DNA of 64,000 nucleotides. Source: Caballeronia sp. SL2Y3. GTDB lineage: Bacteria; Pseudomonadota; Gammaproteobacteria; Burkholderiales; Burkholderiaceae. Of the stretch, positions 27,514 through 36,861 are shown piece after piece (position 1 is the stretch's first letter; every line of letters begins with the position of its first letter). Location of the stretch: contig NZ_CP084262.1 in NCBI RefSeq assembly GCF_022879575.1, forward strand, positions 685,982 through 749,981, read 5' to 3'. Both the position numbers and the translations under genes were made by a program. Below the pieces are notes generated by a model. The model did not search any database, was not told the origin of the DNA, and worked only from the letters and a program-made list of their open reading frames with translations.

Positions 27514-28986
27514 TCAGGAAGCCGAATCCGACGCTTGCTGCCAGCCGAGGCCGAGACTCTTTTGCAGCGACACGAAATCCTTGAGCAACTCGGCGCGCGC
27601 CGCGACCACGTCCTGTTGCGCGGCGAACTCGGTGCGCTGTGCGTCGAGCAAGTCGATGAGCGTGGAAACGCCCGCCGTGTACCGTTGACGCACGAGCGTA
27701 GCCGACCGCTCCGACGACGCCTGCACTTCCTGCAGCCGCACGACATGCTCGCGCTGGTTGCCATAGCGTGAAAGCGCCGAGTTCGCGTCCTTCAGCGCGG
27801 CGAGCACGGTTTTGCCGTAACGGGCCTCGGCTTCGTCACGCGATGCCTTCGCTGCATCGACGCTCGCCGCCGTGCGGCCGAAGTCGAGCACGTTCCATTG
27901 CAGATACGGCACGCCCAGCCACGAGAAGTTCTCCTTGCGAATGAGATGCCCCGGTTCTGCCGCCGAGAAACCGATATCGCCGAGCAGCGAGACCTTCGGA
28001 AAATAATCCGCGATATGCTCGCCGATCTGCGCGTTGCTCGACGCGAGACGCCGCTCCGCCGCGCGAATGTCCGGGCGCTGCTGCAACATCGTCGCGGGAT
28101 CGCCGATCGGAACCGACGCGGGCAGCGCTGGCAGCGGCGCGGGCTGCGCGAGTTCGGCATCGAGCGCGCCGGGCGCGCGGCCCGTCAGCACCGCGAGTTG
28201 ATCCAGCGAATCGGTGATCTGCACTTGCAGGGGCACGAGCGTCGCGCGCGTCGTATTGACCTGCGTGTTCAGGCGCTCGACATCCACTTCGGCCGCCGTG
28301 CCGCGTGCGCGTCGCTGCTCGGTCAACGTGAGCATCTGCTGTTGGTCATCGGCGGTGCGCTGCGCGAGCGCGAGCCGCTCTTGCTCGTCGCGCAAGTCGA
28401 TATAGGCGGACGCGACCTCGGCGGCCAGCGACACTTGCGTATCGGCGAGATCGGCCTGCACGGCTTCCGCTTCGCCCGATGCCGCTTCGATCGCGCGGCG
28501 CGTGCCGCCGAAGAGGTCGATCTCCCACGATGCATCGAAGCCGACGGTGTAGAAGTCGAGCGGGCCACGGCCGCCCGAGCCTTCCGATCCGCCGAGGATC
28601 GCGGTGTCAGGCGAGCGCATGCGCAACGCCGCCGCAGACGCCGATGCCTTCGGCAATGCGTTCGCGCGTTCCCCGCGCAATTGCGAGCGCGCTTGGCGCA
28701 AACGCGCCTGCGCGATCTTCACGTCGAGATTGCCGGCGAGCGCGGCGTCGATCAACGCGTCGAGCTGCGGGTCGTTGAGCGAGCGCCACCATGCGGCCGG
28801 CGCGTGCGTGGCGAGCACGCCCTGCGACGGCGCGCGAACGAACGCGCCGCTTTGCACCGATTGCGCGGCGACCTCGGGCGCGCCGCGATAGTCGGGCCCG
28901 ACGGTGCATGCCGCGAGCGCGAGGGCCGTGAGCGGCAGCAGGCGCGTGAAACCAGAAGGAGAACGGGACATCGTGTGAGAATTCAT
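27514..28986 (-). CDS. Outer-membrane efflux lipoprotein, NodT/OprM family
   Basis: A 490-residue outer-membrane factor with lipobox 'LALAACTVGPDYRGAP' (Cys near residue 27, then the VGPDY motif conserved in NodT-type lipoproteins). It carries the repeated OEP domains: 'AWWRSLNDPQLDALIDAALA' in the first and 'DIRAAERRLASSNAQIGEHI' in the second. It forms the outer-membrane channel of a tripartite pump with the EmrB- and EmrA-like proteins encoded just upstream, 4 bases away. The start could also be the ATG at 28974. Confidence 0.93.
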   Translation of the reverse strand: MNSHTMSRSPSGFTRLLPLTALALAACTVGPDYRGAPEVAAQSVQSGAFVRAPSQGVLATHAPAAWWRSLNDPQLDALIDAALAGNLDVKIAQARLRQARSQLRGERANALPKASASAAALRMRSPDTAILGGSEGSGGRGPLDFYTVGFDASWEIDLFGGTRRAIEAASGEAEAVQADLADTQVSLAAEVASAYIDLRDEQERLALAQRTADDQQQMLTLTEQRRARGTAAEVDVERLNTQVNTTRATLVPLQVQITDSLDQLAVLTGRAPGALDAELAQPAPLPALPASVPIGDPATMLQQRPDIRAAERRLASSNAQIGEHIADYFPKVSLLGDIGFSAAEPGHLIRKENFSWLGVPYLQWNVLDFGRTAASVDAAKASRDEAEARYGKTVLAALKDANSALSRYGNQREHVVRLQEVQASSERSATLVRQRYTAGVSTLIDLLDAQRTEFAAQQDVVAARAELLKDFVSLQKSLGLGWQQASDSAS

Positions 28987-28990
28987 TGCT

Positions 28991-30568
28991 TCAGTGTCCG
29001 GCGGACGGCGCTTCGCCGGGTTTGAACGACGGCGTTTTCAGCAACATCGCGAGCGGCAGGCAGGCGAGCAGCGCGATGGCGAGCACATAAAACGTTTCGG
29101 AGTACGTCATGACGACGGCTTGCTGGCCGATTTGCATCGAGAGTTGCCCGAGCGCCTGCAACTTCGCGTGGGCCATGTCGCCGGTCTGCGCGAAGAAGCT
29201 CGCCGCGCTGGCGGCCATGCGCTCCTGGCCGATGACCGAATTCGCCGTCACGGATTCGCGGATGGCCGCGCTATGAAAGTCATTGCGCCGGTCGATCACC
29301 GTGCCGAGAATCGCGAGCCCGACCGAGCCGCCGAGATTGCGCGCCATGTTGTAGAGTCCGGCCGCATCGCCCGATTCTTCGCGGGACACGGCGGCCATCG
29401 ACGCCTGATTCAGCGGCATCATCGCGAGCATCTGGCCGATGCCGCGCAGAATCTGCGACCAGAAGAAGTCGTGGCCCACGCTCTGCGCGGTCAGCGAAAT
29501 GTCCAGCAGGCAGCTTCCCGCGAAGCAGAGCAGGCCCGCGATGACGAGCACGCGCGAGTCCACCTTGCCGAGCAGGCGCGGCAACACGGGCATGATGAGA
29601 AACGCGGGCACGCCGGAAACCAGCATGATGGAGCCCGACTGCAGCGCGTTGTAACCGGCCACGATGCTCAGAAACTGCGGCAGCAGAAACGACACGCAAT
29701 AGAGCCCGGCGCCGACGGCGAAGACGATCAGAATGACGCTCGCGTAGCGCGGATTGCGCAAGAGCGAGAGCCGCACGATAGGGCGCTTTGCAATCACCTG
29801 CGACACGGCGATCAACACCATGCCGAACGCGGCGACGCACGAGAGCAGCACGATCTCGCTCGATTCGAACCACTGATTGCGCTGACCTTCTTCGAGCACG
29901 ACCGTGAGCGAACTGAGCCCGATAGCGAGACCTGCAATGCCGATCCAGTCGGCCTTGAAGAACGCGTCCCACTGGGACTTCTCGGAGGGCAAGCCGGAAA
30001 GCAGGAGCGCAACGAGCGCGACGCCCACCGGCAAGTTGAGAAAGAAGCACCACGACCACGAGATGTTTTCCGCGAGCCAGCCGCCGACCACCGGCCCCAT
30101 GAGCGGCCCGAGCAGCACGATCAGGCCGAAGATGGTCATGCCCACCGGCATCTGCTCGCGCGGCAGCCGCGTGCGGATGATGGTCTGCGCCGTGGGAATC
30201 ATCGCGCCGCCGGTGAAGCCCTGACCGATGCGGCCGGCCACCATCATCGGCAGCGAATGCGAAAGGCCGCACATGGCCGAGAACATCGTAAAGAGCACCG
30301 CGTTGCCGAGCAGGAAATTGCGCAGCCCGAAGACGCGCGTGAGCCACGCGGCGAGCGGGATCATCACGATCTCCGACATCAGATAGCCGGTGGAGATCCA
30401 CGTGCCTTCGGTGCCGGTCGCGCCGATTTCGCCTTGAATCTGCGGCAGCGCCGAGTTCGTGATGGAGATGTCGAGCGTGGCCATCAGCGCGCCGAGCGCG
30501 CCGGCGGTCACGGCGATCCAGTCCGTCGCGGTGGCGTGTGCGGGCGCGTTCGCGCTGGCCTCAGTCAT
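28991..30568 (-). CDS. emrB: DHA2-family MFS multidrug exporter (EmrB/QacA type)
   Basis: A 525-residue 14-helix drug:H+ antiporter starting at ATG 30568, which overlaps the emrA stop by 8 bases and suggests translational coupling; an ATG at 30601 is a less likely start. Motif D1 'LDISITNSALPQIQGEIGA' lies in helix 1 and motif C-like 'GLIVLLGPLMGPVVGGWLAE' in helix 5, both DHA2 hallmarks. With the HlyD-type adaptor and outer-membrane lipoprotein it would pump hydrophobic drugs or aromatic compounds directly across both membranes. Confidence 0.94.
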   Translation of the reverse strand: MTEASANAPAHATATDWIAVTAGALGALMATLDISITNSALPQIQGEIGATGTEGTWISTGYLMSEIVMIPLAAWLTRVFGLRNFLLGNAVLFTMFSAMCGLSHSLPMMVAGRIGQGFTGGAMIPTAQTIIRTRLPREQMPVGMTIFGLIVLLGPLMGPVVGGWLAENISWSWCFFLNLPVGVALVALLLSGLPSEKSQWDAFFKADWIGIAGLAIGLSSLTVVLEEGQRNQWFESSEIVLLSCVAAFGMVLIAVSQVIAKRPIVRLSLLRNPRYASVILIVFAVGAGLYCVSFLLPQFLSIVAGYNALQSGSIMLVSGVPAFLIMPVLPRLLGKVDSRVLVIAGLLCFAGSCLLDISLTAQSVGHDFFWSQILRGIGQMLAMMPLNQASMAAVSREESGDAAGLYNMARNLGGSVGLAILGTVIDRRNDFHSAAIRESVTANSVIGQERMAASAASFFAQTGDMAHAKLQALGQLSMQIGQQAVVMTYSETFYVLAIALLACLPLAMLLKTPSFKPGEAPSAGH

Positions 30569-31691
30569 GGCGATTCTCGGCTGCGATGCGCTTGCTGTCA
30601 TCGGTGGCCGACTTCGTGTCCACGTCGACGGTCACGGACAGCCCCGGCAGCAGGACCTGACGCGTTTGCGGCCCCGTGTCGATGCGAATGCGCACCGGCA
30701 CGCGCTGCACGATCTTCGTGAAGTTGCCTGTGGCGTTCTCCGGCGGCAACAGCGCGAACTGAGCGCCGGTGCCGGGCGAGAAGCTCTCGACGACGCCGTG
30801 CAGCTCGGTGCCCTTCAGCGCATCGACATGCAGCGTCGCCGGCTGGCCGACGCGCATGCGGCCCACCTGCGTTTCCTTGAAGTTCGCTTCGAGATACACG
30901 CTCTGCACCGGCACGACCGTCATCAGACGCGTGCCCGGCTGCACGTATTGGCCGACGCGCACGGTGCGGTCGCCGACGCGCCCGGCGAGCGGGCTATACA
31001 GCGTGGTGTCGTTGAGATCGAGCTTCGATTGATTCATCTGCGCCTCTGCGGCTTCCATCTGCGCGCGGGCCTGCACGATCTGCGCTTCGGTCGCGCCGAT
31101 TTGCGTGGCCGCCGCGCGCGCCGCAGCCAGATTCGCGGCGAGCGTGGCGCGGGCCTGATCGCGCGTGCTCACGAGACTCGCGAGCCGCTCCTCGGTTTCC
31201 GCTCCGGTGGCGACGAGCGGCCGATAACGGCGCACGTCGTCTTCGGCATGCGCGAGGCTCACGCGCGATACCTCGGCTTGCGCTTTGGCTTGATCGGCAT
31301 TGGCGTGCTGCTGCTTGAGTTCCGCCTCGGCGCGCTGGATATCGGCGGCGCGCGCATCCAGCGTGGCCTTGGCCTGATCGAGCGACGCCTGATACTGGCG
31401 CGTATCGAGCCTCGCGAGCGGTGCGCCCGCCGCCACCGCCTGATTGTCGGCGACGAGCACGTCGGTCACGTAACCGGCTACTTTCGGCGCGATGGTCACG
31501 CTGTCTGCCTGAAGATACGCGTCGTCCGTGCTCTCGATGAAGCGGCCGACCGTCCACCAGCGCAGCCCCCAGATCAGGCCCGCGACAATGGCGATGATGC
31601 CGACGATGAGCAACAGCACGCGTCGCCGCGACGACTTGCGTTGGGTCGATTCGCTCGATTCGCCGCCCTGTGCAGGCGCAGTAACTGCCAT
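30561..31691 (-). CDS. emrA: HlyD/EmrA-family membrane-fusion protein
   Basis: A 376-residue periplasmic adaptor; start at ATG 31691 with GGAGAAAT upstream. One N-terminal anchor 'VLLLIVGIIAIVAGLIWGLR' (about residues 24-43) is followed by the lipoyl half-motif 'DDAYLQADSVTIAPKVAGYV', a long Ala/Gln-rich coiled-coil hairpin (about residues 110-220) and the second lipoyl half 'LYSPLAGRVGDRTVRVGQYV'. It bridges the MFS pump and the outer-membrane channel. It is the first gene of the operon, divergent from a TetR gene across 168 bases that contain two palindromic operators. Confidence 0.94.
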   Translation of the reverse strand: MAVTAPAQGGESSESTQRKSSRRRVLLLIVGIIAIVAGLIWGLRWWTVGRFIESTDDAYLQADSVTIAPKVAGYVTDVLVADNQAVAAGAPLARLDTRQYQASLDQAKATLDARAADIQRAEAELKQQHANADQAKAQAEVSRVSLAHAEDDVRRYRPLVATGAETEERLASLVSTRDQARATLAANLAAARAAATQIGATEAQIVQARAQMEAAEAQMNQSKLDLNDTTLYSPLAGRVGDRTVRVGQYVQPGTRLMTVVPVQSVYLEANFKETQVGRMRVGQPATLHVDALKGTELHGVVESFSPGTGAQFALLPPENATGNFTKIVQRVPVRIRIDTGPQTRQVLLPGLSVTVDVDTKSATDDSKRIAAENRHD

Positions 31692-31787
31692 GATTTCTCC
31701 AACTTCGATAAGACCGCGCTGCAAGGCGGCCGTAATGAAACTGCATCCGATGGCGCGGCCGCGACATTCGTGCGGCACGCTCGCCAA

Positions 31788-31807
31788 ACTAGACGGCATC
31801 GTCTAGT
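31788..31807. promoter_or_regulatory. Palindromic operator 1 (TetR-type) between emrA and tetR
   Basis: Perfect 8-bp arms ACTAGACG and CGTCTAGT around GCAT. It shares the half-site TAGACG/CGTCTA with the second palindrome 13-30 bases away. Together they lie in the divergent promoter region of the efflux operon and its TetR regulator, the classical place for TetR autoregulation. Confidence 0.8.
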
Positions 31808-31818
31808 ATGCATGATTG

Positions 31819-31834
31819 TAGACGCATGCGTCTA
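31819..31834. promoter_or_regulatory. Palindromic operator 2 (TetR-type) upstream of tetR
   Basis: Perfect 16-bp palindrome TAGACGCATGCGTCTA ending 25 bases before the TetR start codon. Its half-site matches operator 1 exactly; centre-to-centre spacing is about 29 bases, close to three helical turns, so two dimers could bind on the same face. Confidence 0.8.
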
Positions 31835-31859
31835 GTTTCGTTCGACAATTGGAGACCCG

Positions 31860-32513
31860 ATGACGAAGCCACACGATCACGACCCGCATGCGCCTGAACG
31901 CGCCAGCAGCGCGCGTTCGCCATTGCAGGCGCGCGGGCGCGCGCGCATCGAATCGGTGCTCGACGCGACGGCCGATCTGATCGTGGAAAAAGGTCTCGCC
32001 GGCGTGACCATGCATGGCGTGGCACGCAGCGCGCAGACGCCGATCGGCTCGATGTATCACTTCTTTCCGGACCGCGAGAGTCTCTTGAGCGCGCTCTGGG
32101 ACCGTCACAAGGCAGCGATGGGCGAGATCGACGACGCGCTCGATAAGATCGACACCGACACGTGGCGCACGTTGTCGTCGGAGGCGGTCATCGACCGCAT
32201 CATGACGCCTTACATCACGTATCTGGAGCAGCACCCGGACTGCCTCATCCTCATGTCCGTCATGCCGCACGACGACAAGACCAAGCGCGAGTCCGGCACG
32301 CTGCGCAAGGTGATCGACGTGCGTATGGCGAGCGTGAAGCCCGCCGAGCGCGCGCTCTACGTCGACATGTTGCGCGCGCTCGCGAGCGGCGCGCTCGCCA
32401 TCAAGCTGCGTCCCGCGATGGGCGACGTGCAACTCGCGAAGCGTTATCTGCGCGAGGTCAAGCGGGCGCTGGCGGCCTATCTCGCCGTGGTGGAAGCGTC
32501 GGTGTCGGGCTGA
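31860..32513 (+). CDS. TetR-family transcriptional regulator
   Basis: A 217-residue regulator with an N-terminal TetR HTH: 'RIESVLDATADLIVEKGLAG' then 'VTMHGVARSAQTPIGSMYHF' and 'FPDRESLLSALW' (about residues 28-80). The C-terminal all-helical ligand domain is unlike any subfamily that can be named here. TTGGAG precedes the ATG. It is divergent from emrA and two matching palindromes lie between; it is therefore the likely repressor of the pump and of itself, relieved by a pump substrate. Confidence 0.93.
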   Translation: MTKPHDHDPHAPERASSARSPLQARGRARIESVLDATADLIVEKGLAGVTMHGVARSAQTPIGSMYHFFPDRESLLSALWDRHKAAMGEIDDALDKIDTDTWRTLSSEAVIDRIMTPYITYLEQHPDCLILMSVMPHDDKTKRESGTLRKVIDVRMASVKPAERALYVDMLRALASGALAIKLRPAMGDVQLAKRYLREVKRALAAYLAVVEASVSG

Positions 32514-32697
32514 CTTTCTTCCGATTACAGCGCGCTTTCGGCGAGCCGTGCGCTGGCAGCGCGCCCTTCTTCGTTCAGGGTTTACGACGAAGAAACAACA
32601 TTCGTTCTATTCACTAAGGCATCCTATCTTGTTAGGCAGCGATCGGTTTAGTGCTTCACTCGTGTCGTTAAATCGTAAATACGTCGGGAGAATCGCC

Positions 32698-33426
32698 ATG
32701 CGCATGATCGCGTCTTACTCGTTGGCCGCCGCAATGTCCGTTGCAGTCGTGTCGCCGCTCGCTCACGCGCACGGCAACGACGACTATCCGCAGGGACGCT
32801 GCACGCTTCCGCAAGGAACCGTCTCGCTGGTCGAGAATCAACTGGCCAAAGTCGTCAATATGAGCGACGGCAACGGCGGCATCTTCAAGCCGAACCGCAT
32901 GTGGGCCGCGGTCGTGGATCGCGAAGGACACCTGTGTTCGGTCATCAAGACGGGCGACGCGTGGCCCGGCAGCCGCGCCATCGCAATTGCGAAGGCCTAC
33001 ACGGCGAACGGCTTTTCCAACGATGCGCTCGCGCTCTCCACGGCGAATCTCTACGCGGCCACGCAGCCGGGCGGCTCGCTCTACGGTCTGAACAACTCGA
33101 ATCCATTCGATGCGCGCTTCCTGGAACAGGGCAGCGGCATCGGGCGCACGCTCGGCGGCGTGATCACCTTCGGCGGCGGCGTGGCGCTCTATGCGGGCGG
33201 AAAGGTGATCGGCGGTCTCGGCGTGAGCGGCGACAGCGCCTGCGCGGATCATGCGATTGCATACCGCATGCGCAAGCTCGCGGGACTCGGCAACGTGCCG
33301 CGCGGGCAGGGCCCGAACAACACCGACAACATCATCTATTCGACGGGCGCCTCGCCTATGGGATTCGAGCATCCCCACTGCTTTCCGACCGATCTGAGCG
33401 CCGCAGCCATCGAGTCGACGCGCTGA
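32698..33426 (+). CDS. Secreted GlcG/HbpS-like heme-degrading/binding domain protein
   Basis: A 242-residue exported protein started at ATG 32698 with GGGAG upstream; the ORF extends further without support. The signal peptide 'SLAAAMSVAVVSPLAHA' is cleaved before HGN. The GlcG/HbpS (Pfam DUF336) fold is indicated by 'MWAAVVDREGHLCSVIKTGD', 'SRAIAIAKAYTANGFS' and the C-terminal glycine-rich 'GVALYAGGKVIGGLGVSGDS' then 'CADHAIAYR'. Members bind haem or related cofactors; the exact role is unknown. Two Cys pairs could form disulfides in the periplasm. Confidence 0.85.
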   Translation: MRMIASYSLAAAMSVAVVSPLAHAHGNDDYPQGRCTLPQGTVSLVENQLAKVVNMSDGNGGIFKPNRMWAAVVDREGHLCSVIKTGDAWPGSRAIAIAKAYTANGFSNDALALSTANLYAATQPGGSLYGLNNSNPFDARFLEQGSGIGRTLGGVITFGGGVALYAGGKVIGGLGVSGDSACADHAIAYRMRKLAGLGNVPRGQGPNNTDNIIYSTGASPMGFEHPHCFPTDLSAAAIESTR

Positions 33427-33721
33427 ATCCGCATCGCCTGTCAGGGGCGGTGCGCGAACTTCGGGCGGGCGCCGGTAAAATACGGGCCTTGCCCGCCAAT
33501 TGACCGCGTCGCGCGTGACCCGCGCGGCGCGGCATCGTCAACGGGCATCCGCCCCACGAAGGCAAGCATTTGTCCCACGCGCGGCCCGCGACCCATGCCG
33601 CGCTTCGCCATCCGACGCCAGCAGACCGTATCGCCGCGACGCCTTCGGGCATCACGCGCCGGCTGCTGCGCTCGACGTTCGCCCAGAACACACACGCCAC
33701 GACATTCGAGGACCGCACCAC

Positions 33722-34687
33722 ATGCTTGCCCGCATTACCCGTCTTTTTCCGCTTTGGGCCGTACTTGCTTCGGTTGCCGCGTACTTCTCGCCGTCATCGG
33801 TCGTAGGCATCGCGCCGCACGTGACGACGCTGCTCACCATCATCATGCTGTCGATGGGCGTGACGCTTTCCATCGACGATTTCCGGCGCGTGTTCACGCG
33901 TCCCGCGCCGGTCGTCGCCGGCATCGTGCTGCACTATCTCGTGATGCCGCTCGCCGCCTGGGTCATCGCGAAGGCGCTGCGTATGCCGCCCGATCTCACC
34001 GCGGGCATGGTGCTCGTCGGCAGCGTCGCGAGCGGCACGGCGTCGAACGTGATGATCTATCTGGCGCGCGGCGACGTCGCGCTCTCGGTCACGATCAGCG
34101 CGCTCTCGACGCTCGTCGGCGTATTCGCGACGCCGCTGCTCACGCGCCTTTATGTCGATGCGTCCATCGCCGTCGATGTCCACGGCATGCTCATGAGCAT
34201 CTTGCAGATCGTCGCGCTGCCGATCATCGTCGGGCTGATCGTGAATCATTTCTTCGGCAAGCTGGTGCGCAAGATCGAGCCGGTGCTGCCGCTCGTGTCG
34301 ATGGTGTCGATTCTGCTGATCATCGCGGCGGTGGTCGGCGGAACGCAGAAAAGCATTGCGTCGGTCGGCGTCGTCGTCGCGCTGGGGGTGGTGCTGCACA
34401 ACGGCATCGGATTGCTCGGCGGCTACTGGGGCGGGCGTCTGCTCGGTTTCGACGAAGCCGTTTGCCGCACGCTGGCGATCGAAGTGGGCATGCAGAACTC
34501 GGGCCTCGCCGCGACGCTCGGCAAGCTGTACTTCACGCCGATCGCCGCGCTGCCCGGTGCGCTCTTTTCGGTGTGGCACAACCTGTCGGGCTCCATGCTC
34601 GCGGGCCACTGGGCGGGGCGTCCGGCGAAAGGATCGACCCGCGATGCCGACGCGCAACGCGTCGCCGCGAACCGCAGCGGCGCATAA
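33722..34687 (+). CDS. Bile acid:sodium symporter (BASS) family transporter
   Basis: A 321-residue membrane protein starting at ATG 33722. It has about nine or ten hydrophobic helices, with the BASS core motifs '[20 protein letters not shown]', '[20 protein letters not shown]' (first crossover region) and '[18 protein letters not shown]' (second crossover). It belongs to the PanS/YocS-like bacterial branch that moves organic anions such as ketopantoate or pyruvate with sodium. Substrate cannot be determined. The 295 bases upstream hold no supported gene. Confidence 0.92.
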   Translation: MLARITRLFPLWAVLASVAAYFSPSSVVGIAPHVTTLLTIIMLSMGVTLSIDDFRRVFTRPAPVVAGIVLHYLVMPLAAWVIAKALRMPPDLTAGMVLVGSVASGTASNVMIYLARGDVALSVTISALSTLVGVFATPLLTRLYVDASIAVDVHGMLMSILQIVALPIIVGLIVNHFFGKLVRKIEPVLPLVSMVSILLIIAAVVGGTQKSIASVGVVVALGVVLHNGIGLLGGYWGGRLLGFDEAVCRTLAIEVGMQNSGLAATLGKLYFTPIAALPGALFSVWHNLSGSMLAGHWAGRPAKGSTRDADAQRVAANRSGA

Positions 34688-34820
34688 CGGACGTTGCGTG
34701 TTCGGCGGCATCGCGCGATGACAGGCAGAATACGCGCTGACGCCGCTTCTCGCTTCACTCCATCTGAACCGGCGGATGCCTCGTCACGGCATCCGCCCTA
34801 TCGTCGCTTTCGTCGCTTTC

Positions 34821-36053
34821 ATGAACCCTGCTCAACCGGACGGCGCATTCGTCGCCGCGCGCCCGGCGAACTCGCCGCGCTTTCTGCTGTTCCTCGTGTG
34901 TCTGTTCGCATCGGCCGGGCAGCTTGCCATCGACATTTACGTGCCCGCGCTGCCCGCGATGGCGCGCTATTTCGCGACCTCGCCGCAGGCGATCCAGTCG
35001 AGCGTTTCGGGCTACATGGCGGCCTACGCGCTCGGCCAACTGACGCTCGGACCGGTGGCGGACGCATACGGCCGCAAGCGCGTGCTCGCGTTCGGGCTCG
35101 TGGTCTTCACGCTCGGCTGCCTGCTGTCGCTCGCCGCGACGAACCTCGAAACGTTTCTCATCGCGCGCTGCCTGCAAGGCTTTGGCATTGCGGCGACGAA
35201 CCTGCTCGCCAAGGCCATCATCACCGATTCGTTCTCGGGCCATGCGTTGATGCACGCGTTCACGTATATGTCGATCGCGTGGGGGCTCGCGCCGATTGTC
35301 GCGCCTGTGATCGGCGCGCATCTGCAAACCGCGTTCGGCTGGAAGGCGTGCCTCGTCTTCCTGCTTATCTATTCGATCGTGATGTGGGCGCTCGTGTGGC
35401 GTTATCGCGAGACCTTGCGGCGGCCGGTGCGGCTCGAGCCGCGCACGCTGATGGCGAACGCGGGCAAGGTGCTCGCGAGTCCGGTGTTTCAGAGCTGCTT
35501 TCTCGCGCAGGGCCTGTGCTACAGCATTCTGCTCGTGTTCAATATCGTCGGACCGTTCATGGTGCAGAACACGCTGCACAAGCCGCCGACGTACTTCGGT
35601 TATCTCGCGCTCGGCATCGGCATGATGTACTTCTTCGGCGGTCTGTCGAACCGCGTGCATGGTCCGCGTCTGCCGAGCGCGGAAGCGCGGCTGCGCATCG
35701 GCTCATGGACGATGGCGGCTGCGTCGGCCGTCATGCTGCTGCTCGCGTTGACCGTAGGCCTTCGCGTATGGACGCTCGCTCTGCCCGTGCTCGTCATGGG
35801 CTTTTGCGCCGGCGCGATGTATCCGACGCTCATGGCGAAAGGCAATTCGCTGTTCCCGCACATCGCGGGACTCACGAGTGCCATTCTGGGTTGCGCGCTC
35901 CTGCTCGTGTCGTCGGCGATGATGGGACTCGCGGGCTTCGTCTCCGTGCAAGTGTTGACGCCGCTCGCAGCGTTCTTCGTGCTGGTCGGGCTGACCGTCG
36001 TATGGATGGTGGGCAAGCTGCTGCGGCATCTGGAAGCGCAACGCAACGCCTAG
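34821..36053 (+). CDS. Bcr/CflA-family MFS drug exporter
   Basis: A 410-residue 12-helix transporter. 'QLAIDIYVPALPAMARYFAT' in helix 1 and 'GQLTLGPVADAYGRKRVLAF' (MFS motif A) are typical of the Bcr/CflA group, as is 'RCLQGFGIAATNLLAKAIIT' in helix 4. The group exports bicyclomycin, chloramphenicol or sulfathiazole in other bacteria; the real substrate here is unknown. An in-frame ATG at 34776 is an alternative start; 34821 gives the usual length. Confidence 0.9.
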   Translation: MNPAQPDGAFVAARPANSPRFLLFLVCLFASAGQLAIDIYVPALPAMARYFATSPQAIQSSVSGYMAAYALGQLTLGPVADAYGRKRVLAFGLVVFTLGCLLSLAATNLETFLIARCLQGFGIAATNLLAKAIITDSFSGHALMHAFTYMSIAWGLAPIVAPVIGAHLQTAFGWKACLVFLLIYSIVMWALVWRYRETLRRPVRLEPRTLMANAGKVLASPVFQSCFLAQGLCYSILLVFNIVGPFMVQNTLHKPPTYFGYLALGIGMMYFFGGLSNRVHGPRLPSAEARLRIGSWTMAAASAVMLLLALTVGLRVWTLALPVLVMGFCAGAMYPTLMAKGNSLFPHIAGLTSAILGCALLLVSSAMMGLAGFVSVQVLTPLAAFFVLVGLTVVWMVGKLLRHLEAQRNA

Positions 36054-36083
36054 TCTCGCGCGGCTATCGCTCGCATCGCGGCA

Positions 36084-36861
36084 TCAGAAGCGATATGAAA
36101 CAGACGCCATCCCGTTGAGATCGAGACGGCGCTCAGTGATCGGACTGCCGCCGGCGTATTTTTCGAGCCGTCCGATTTGCGCCGTCACGTCGGCGGACCA
36201 GTGAGCGTTCATCGTGTACGTGGCGTTCAGGCCGAGGTGAATATCGCGTAAGCCGGGAACCCGTCGTGTACTGAGGCAAGCCCGACGCGGCGCTTTCCTG
36301 TGCGCTGACGCCGAAGAAGGTCCTCGTATAAGCTGCGTTCGCCCACGTCAGGCCCGGCCCGACGGAGAGCAAGAGCTTGCCCAACGGAGCCGACATATAG
36401 AGATCCGTCATCGCGGTGAGACCTTGCCCCGTTCCGGCGATGTCCTGATAGACCGCAGCCGCGCCGGTGAACGCCCACCACGTGTAGTCCGCAAAAAGCC
36501 GCAGCTTCGGGCCGTAGTGAACATCAGGCAAGCCCTTCAGCCGCTTGTCGTCGGAAGCGGAGCGCGATTGAAAGTCGAAACTCAGCGACGCACCGACATG
36601 ATAGTTCTCGCCCTTCAACGCATTCACGCCGAGCACGTCCGGGCCTTGCGAGAAGATCCGTTCCTTCCACGATATGTCCTGAACCGGGAACGGCAGTACC
36701 TGCAATTTCGACGAGCCGGGATACTTCGGAAAGACATACAGGCCCGGCCCGATCGACACCTTCCAGTCACTGGCGGGCGGCGGCCCGTCAGCGTCCGCCG
36801 CGTACGCAGTATCCGTTAGCACGAGGGCGAGTGCCGCCGCGACCGCGAGCGTGCGATTCAT
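36084..36861 (-). pseudogene. mipA: MipA/OmpV-family outer-membrane protein, frameshifted near the 3' end
   Basis: From ATG 36861 the frame encodes a signal peptide ('LAVAAALALVLTDTAYA') and MipA features ('KVSIGPGLYVFPKYPGSS', 'LYMSAPLGKLLLSVGPGLTW'), but after 'GLPQYTTGS' it turns Arg-rich and stops at 36133. If one G of the GGG at 36255-36257 is removed, the frame continues as 'GSGLRDIHLGLNATYTMN', then 'HWSADVTAQIGRLEKYAGGS', and ends 'MASVSYRF' with a TGA at 36084, a textbook beta-barrel C-terminal Phe. Repaired length would be 258 residues, normal for MipA. ATG overlaps the upstream hydrolase stop (ATGA), so it is the last gene of a coupled operon. Real mutation or sequencing error cannot be told apart here. 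Confidence 0.88.

Noticed and set aside
33500..33721. N-terminal extension of the BASS transporter
   Set aside because: The extension is Arg/His-rich and non-membrane; the protein family begins at the ATG at 33722.
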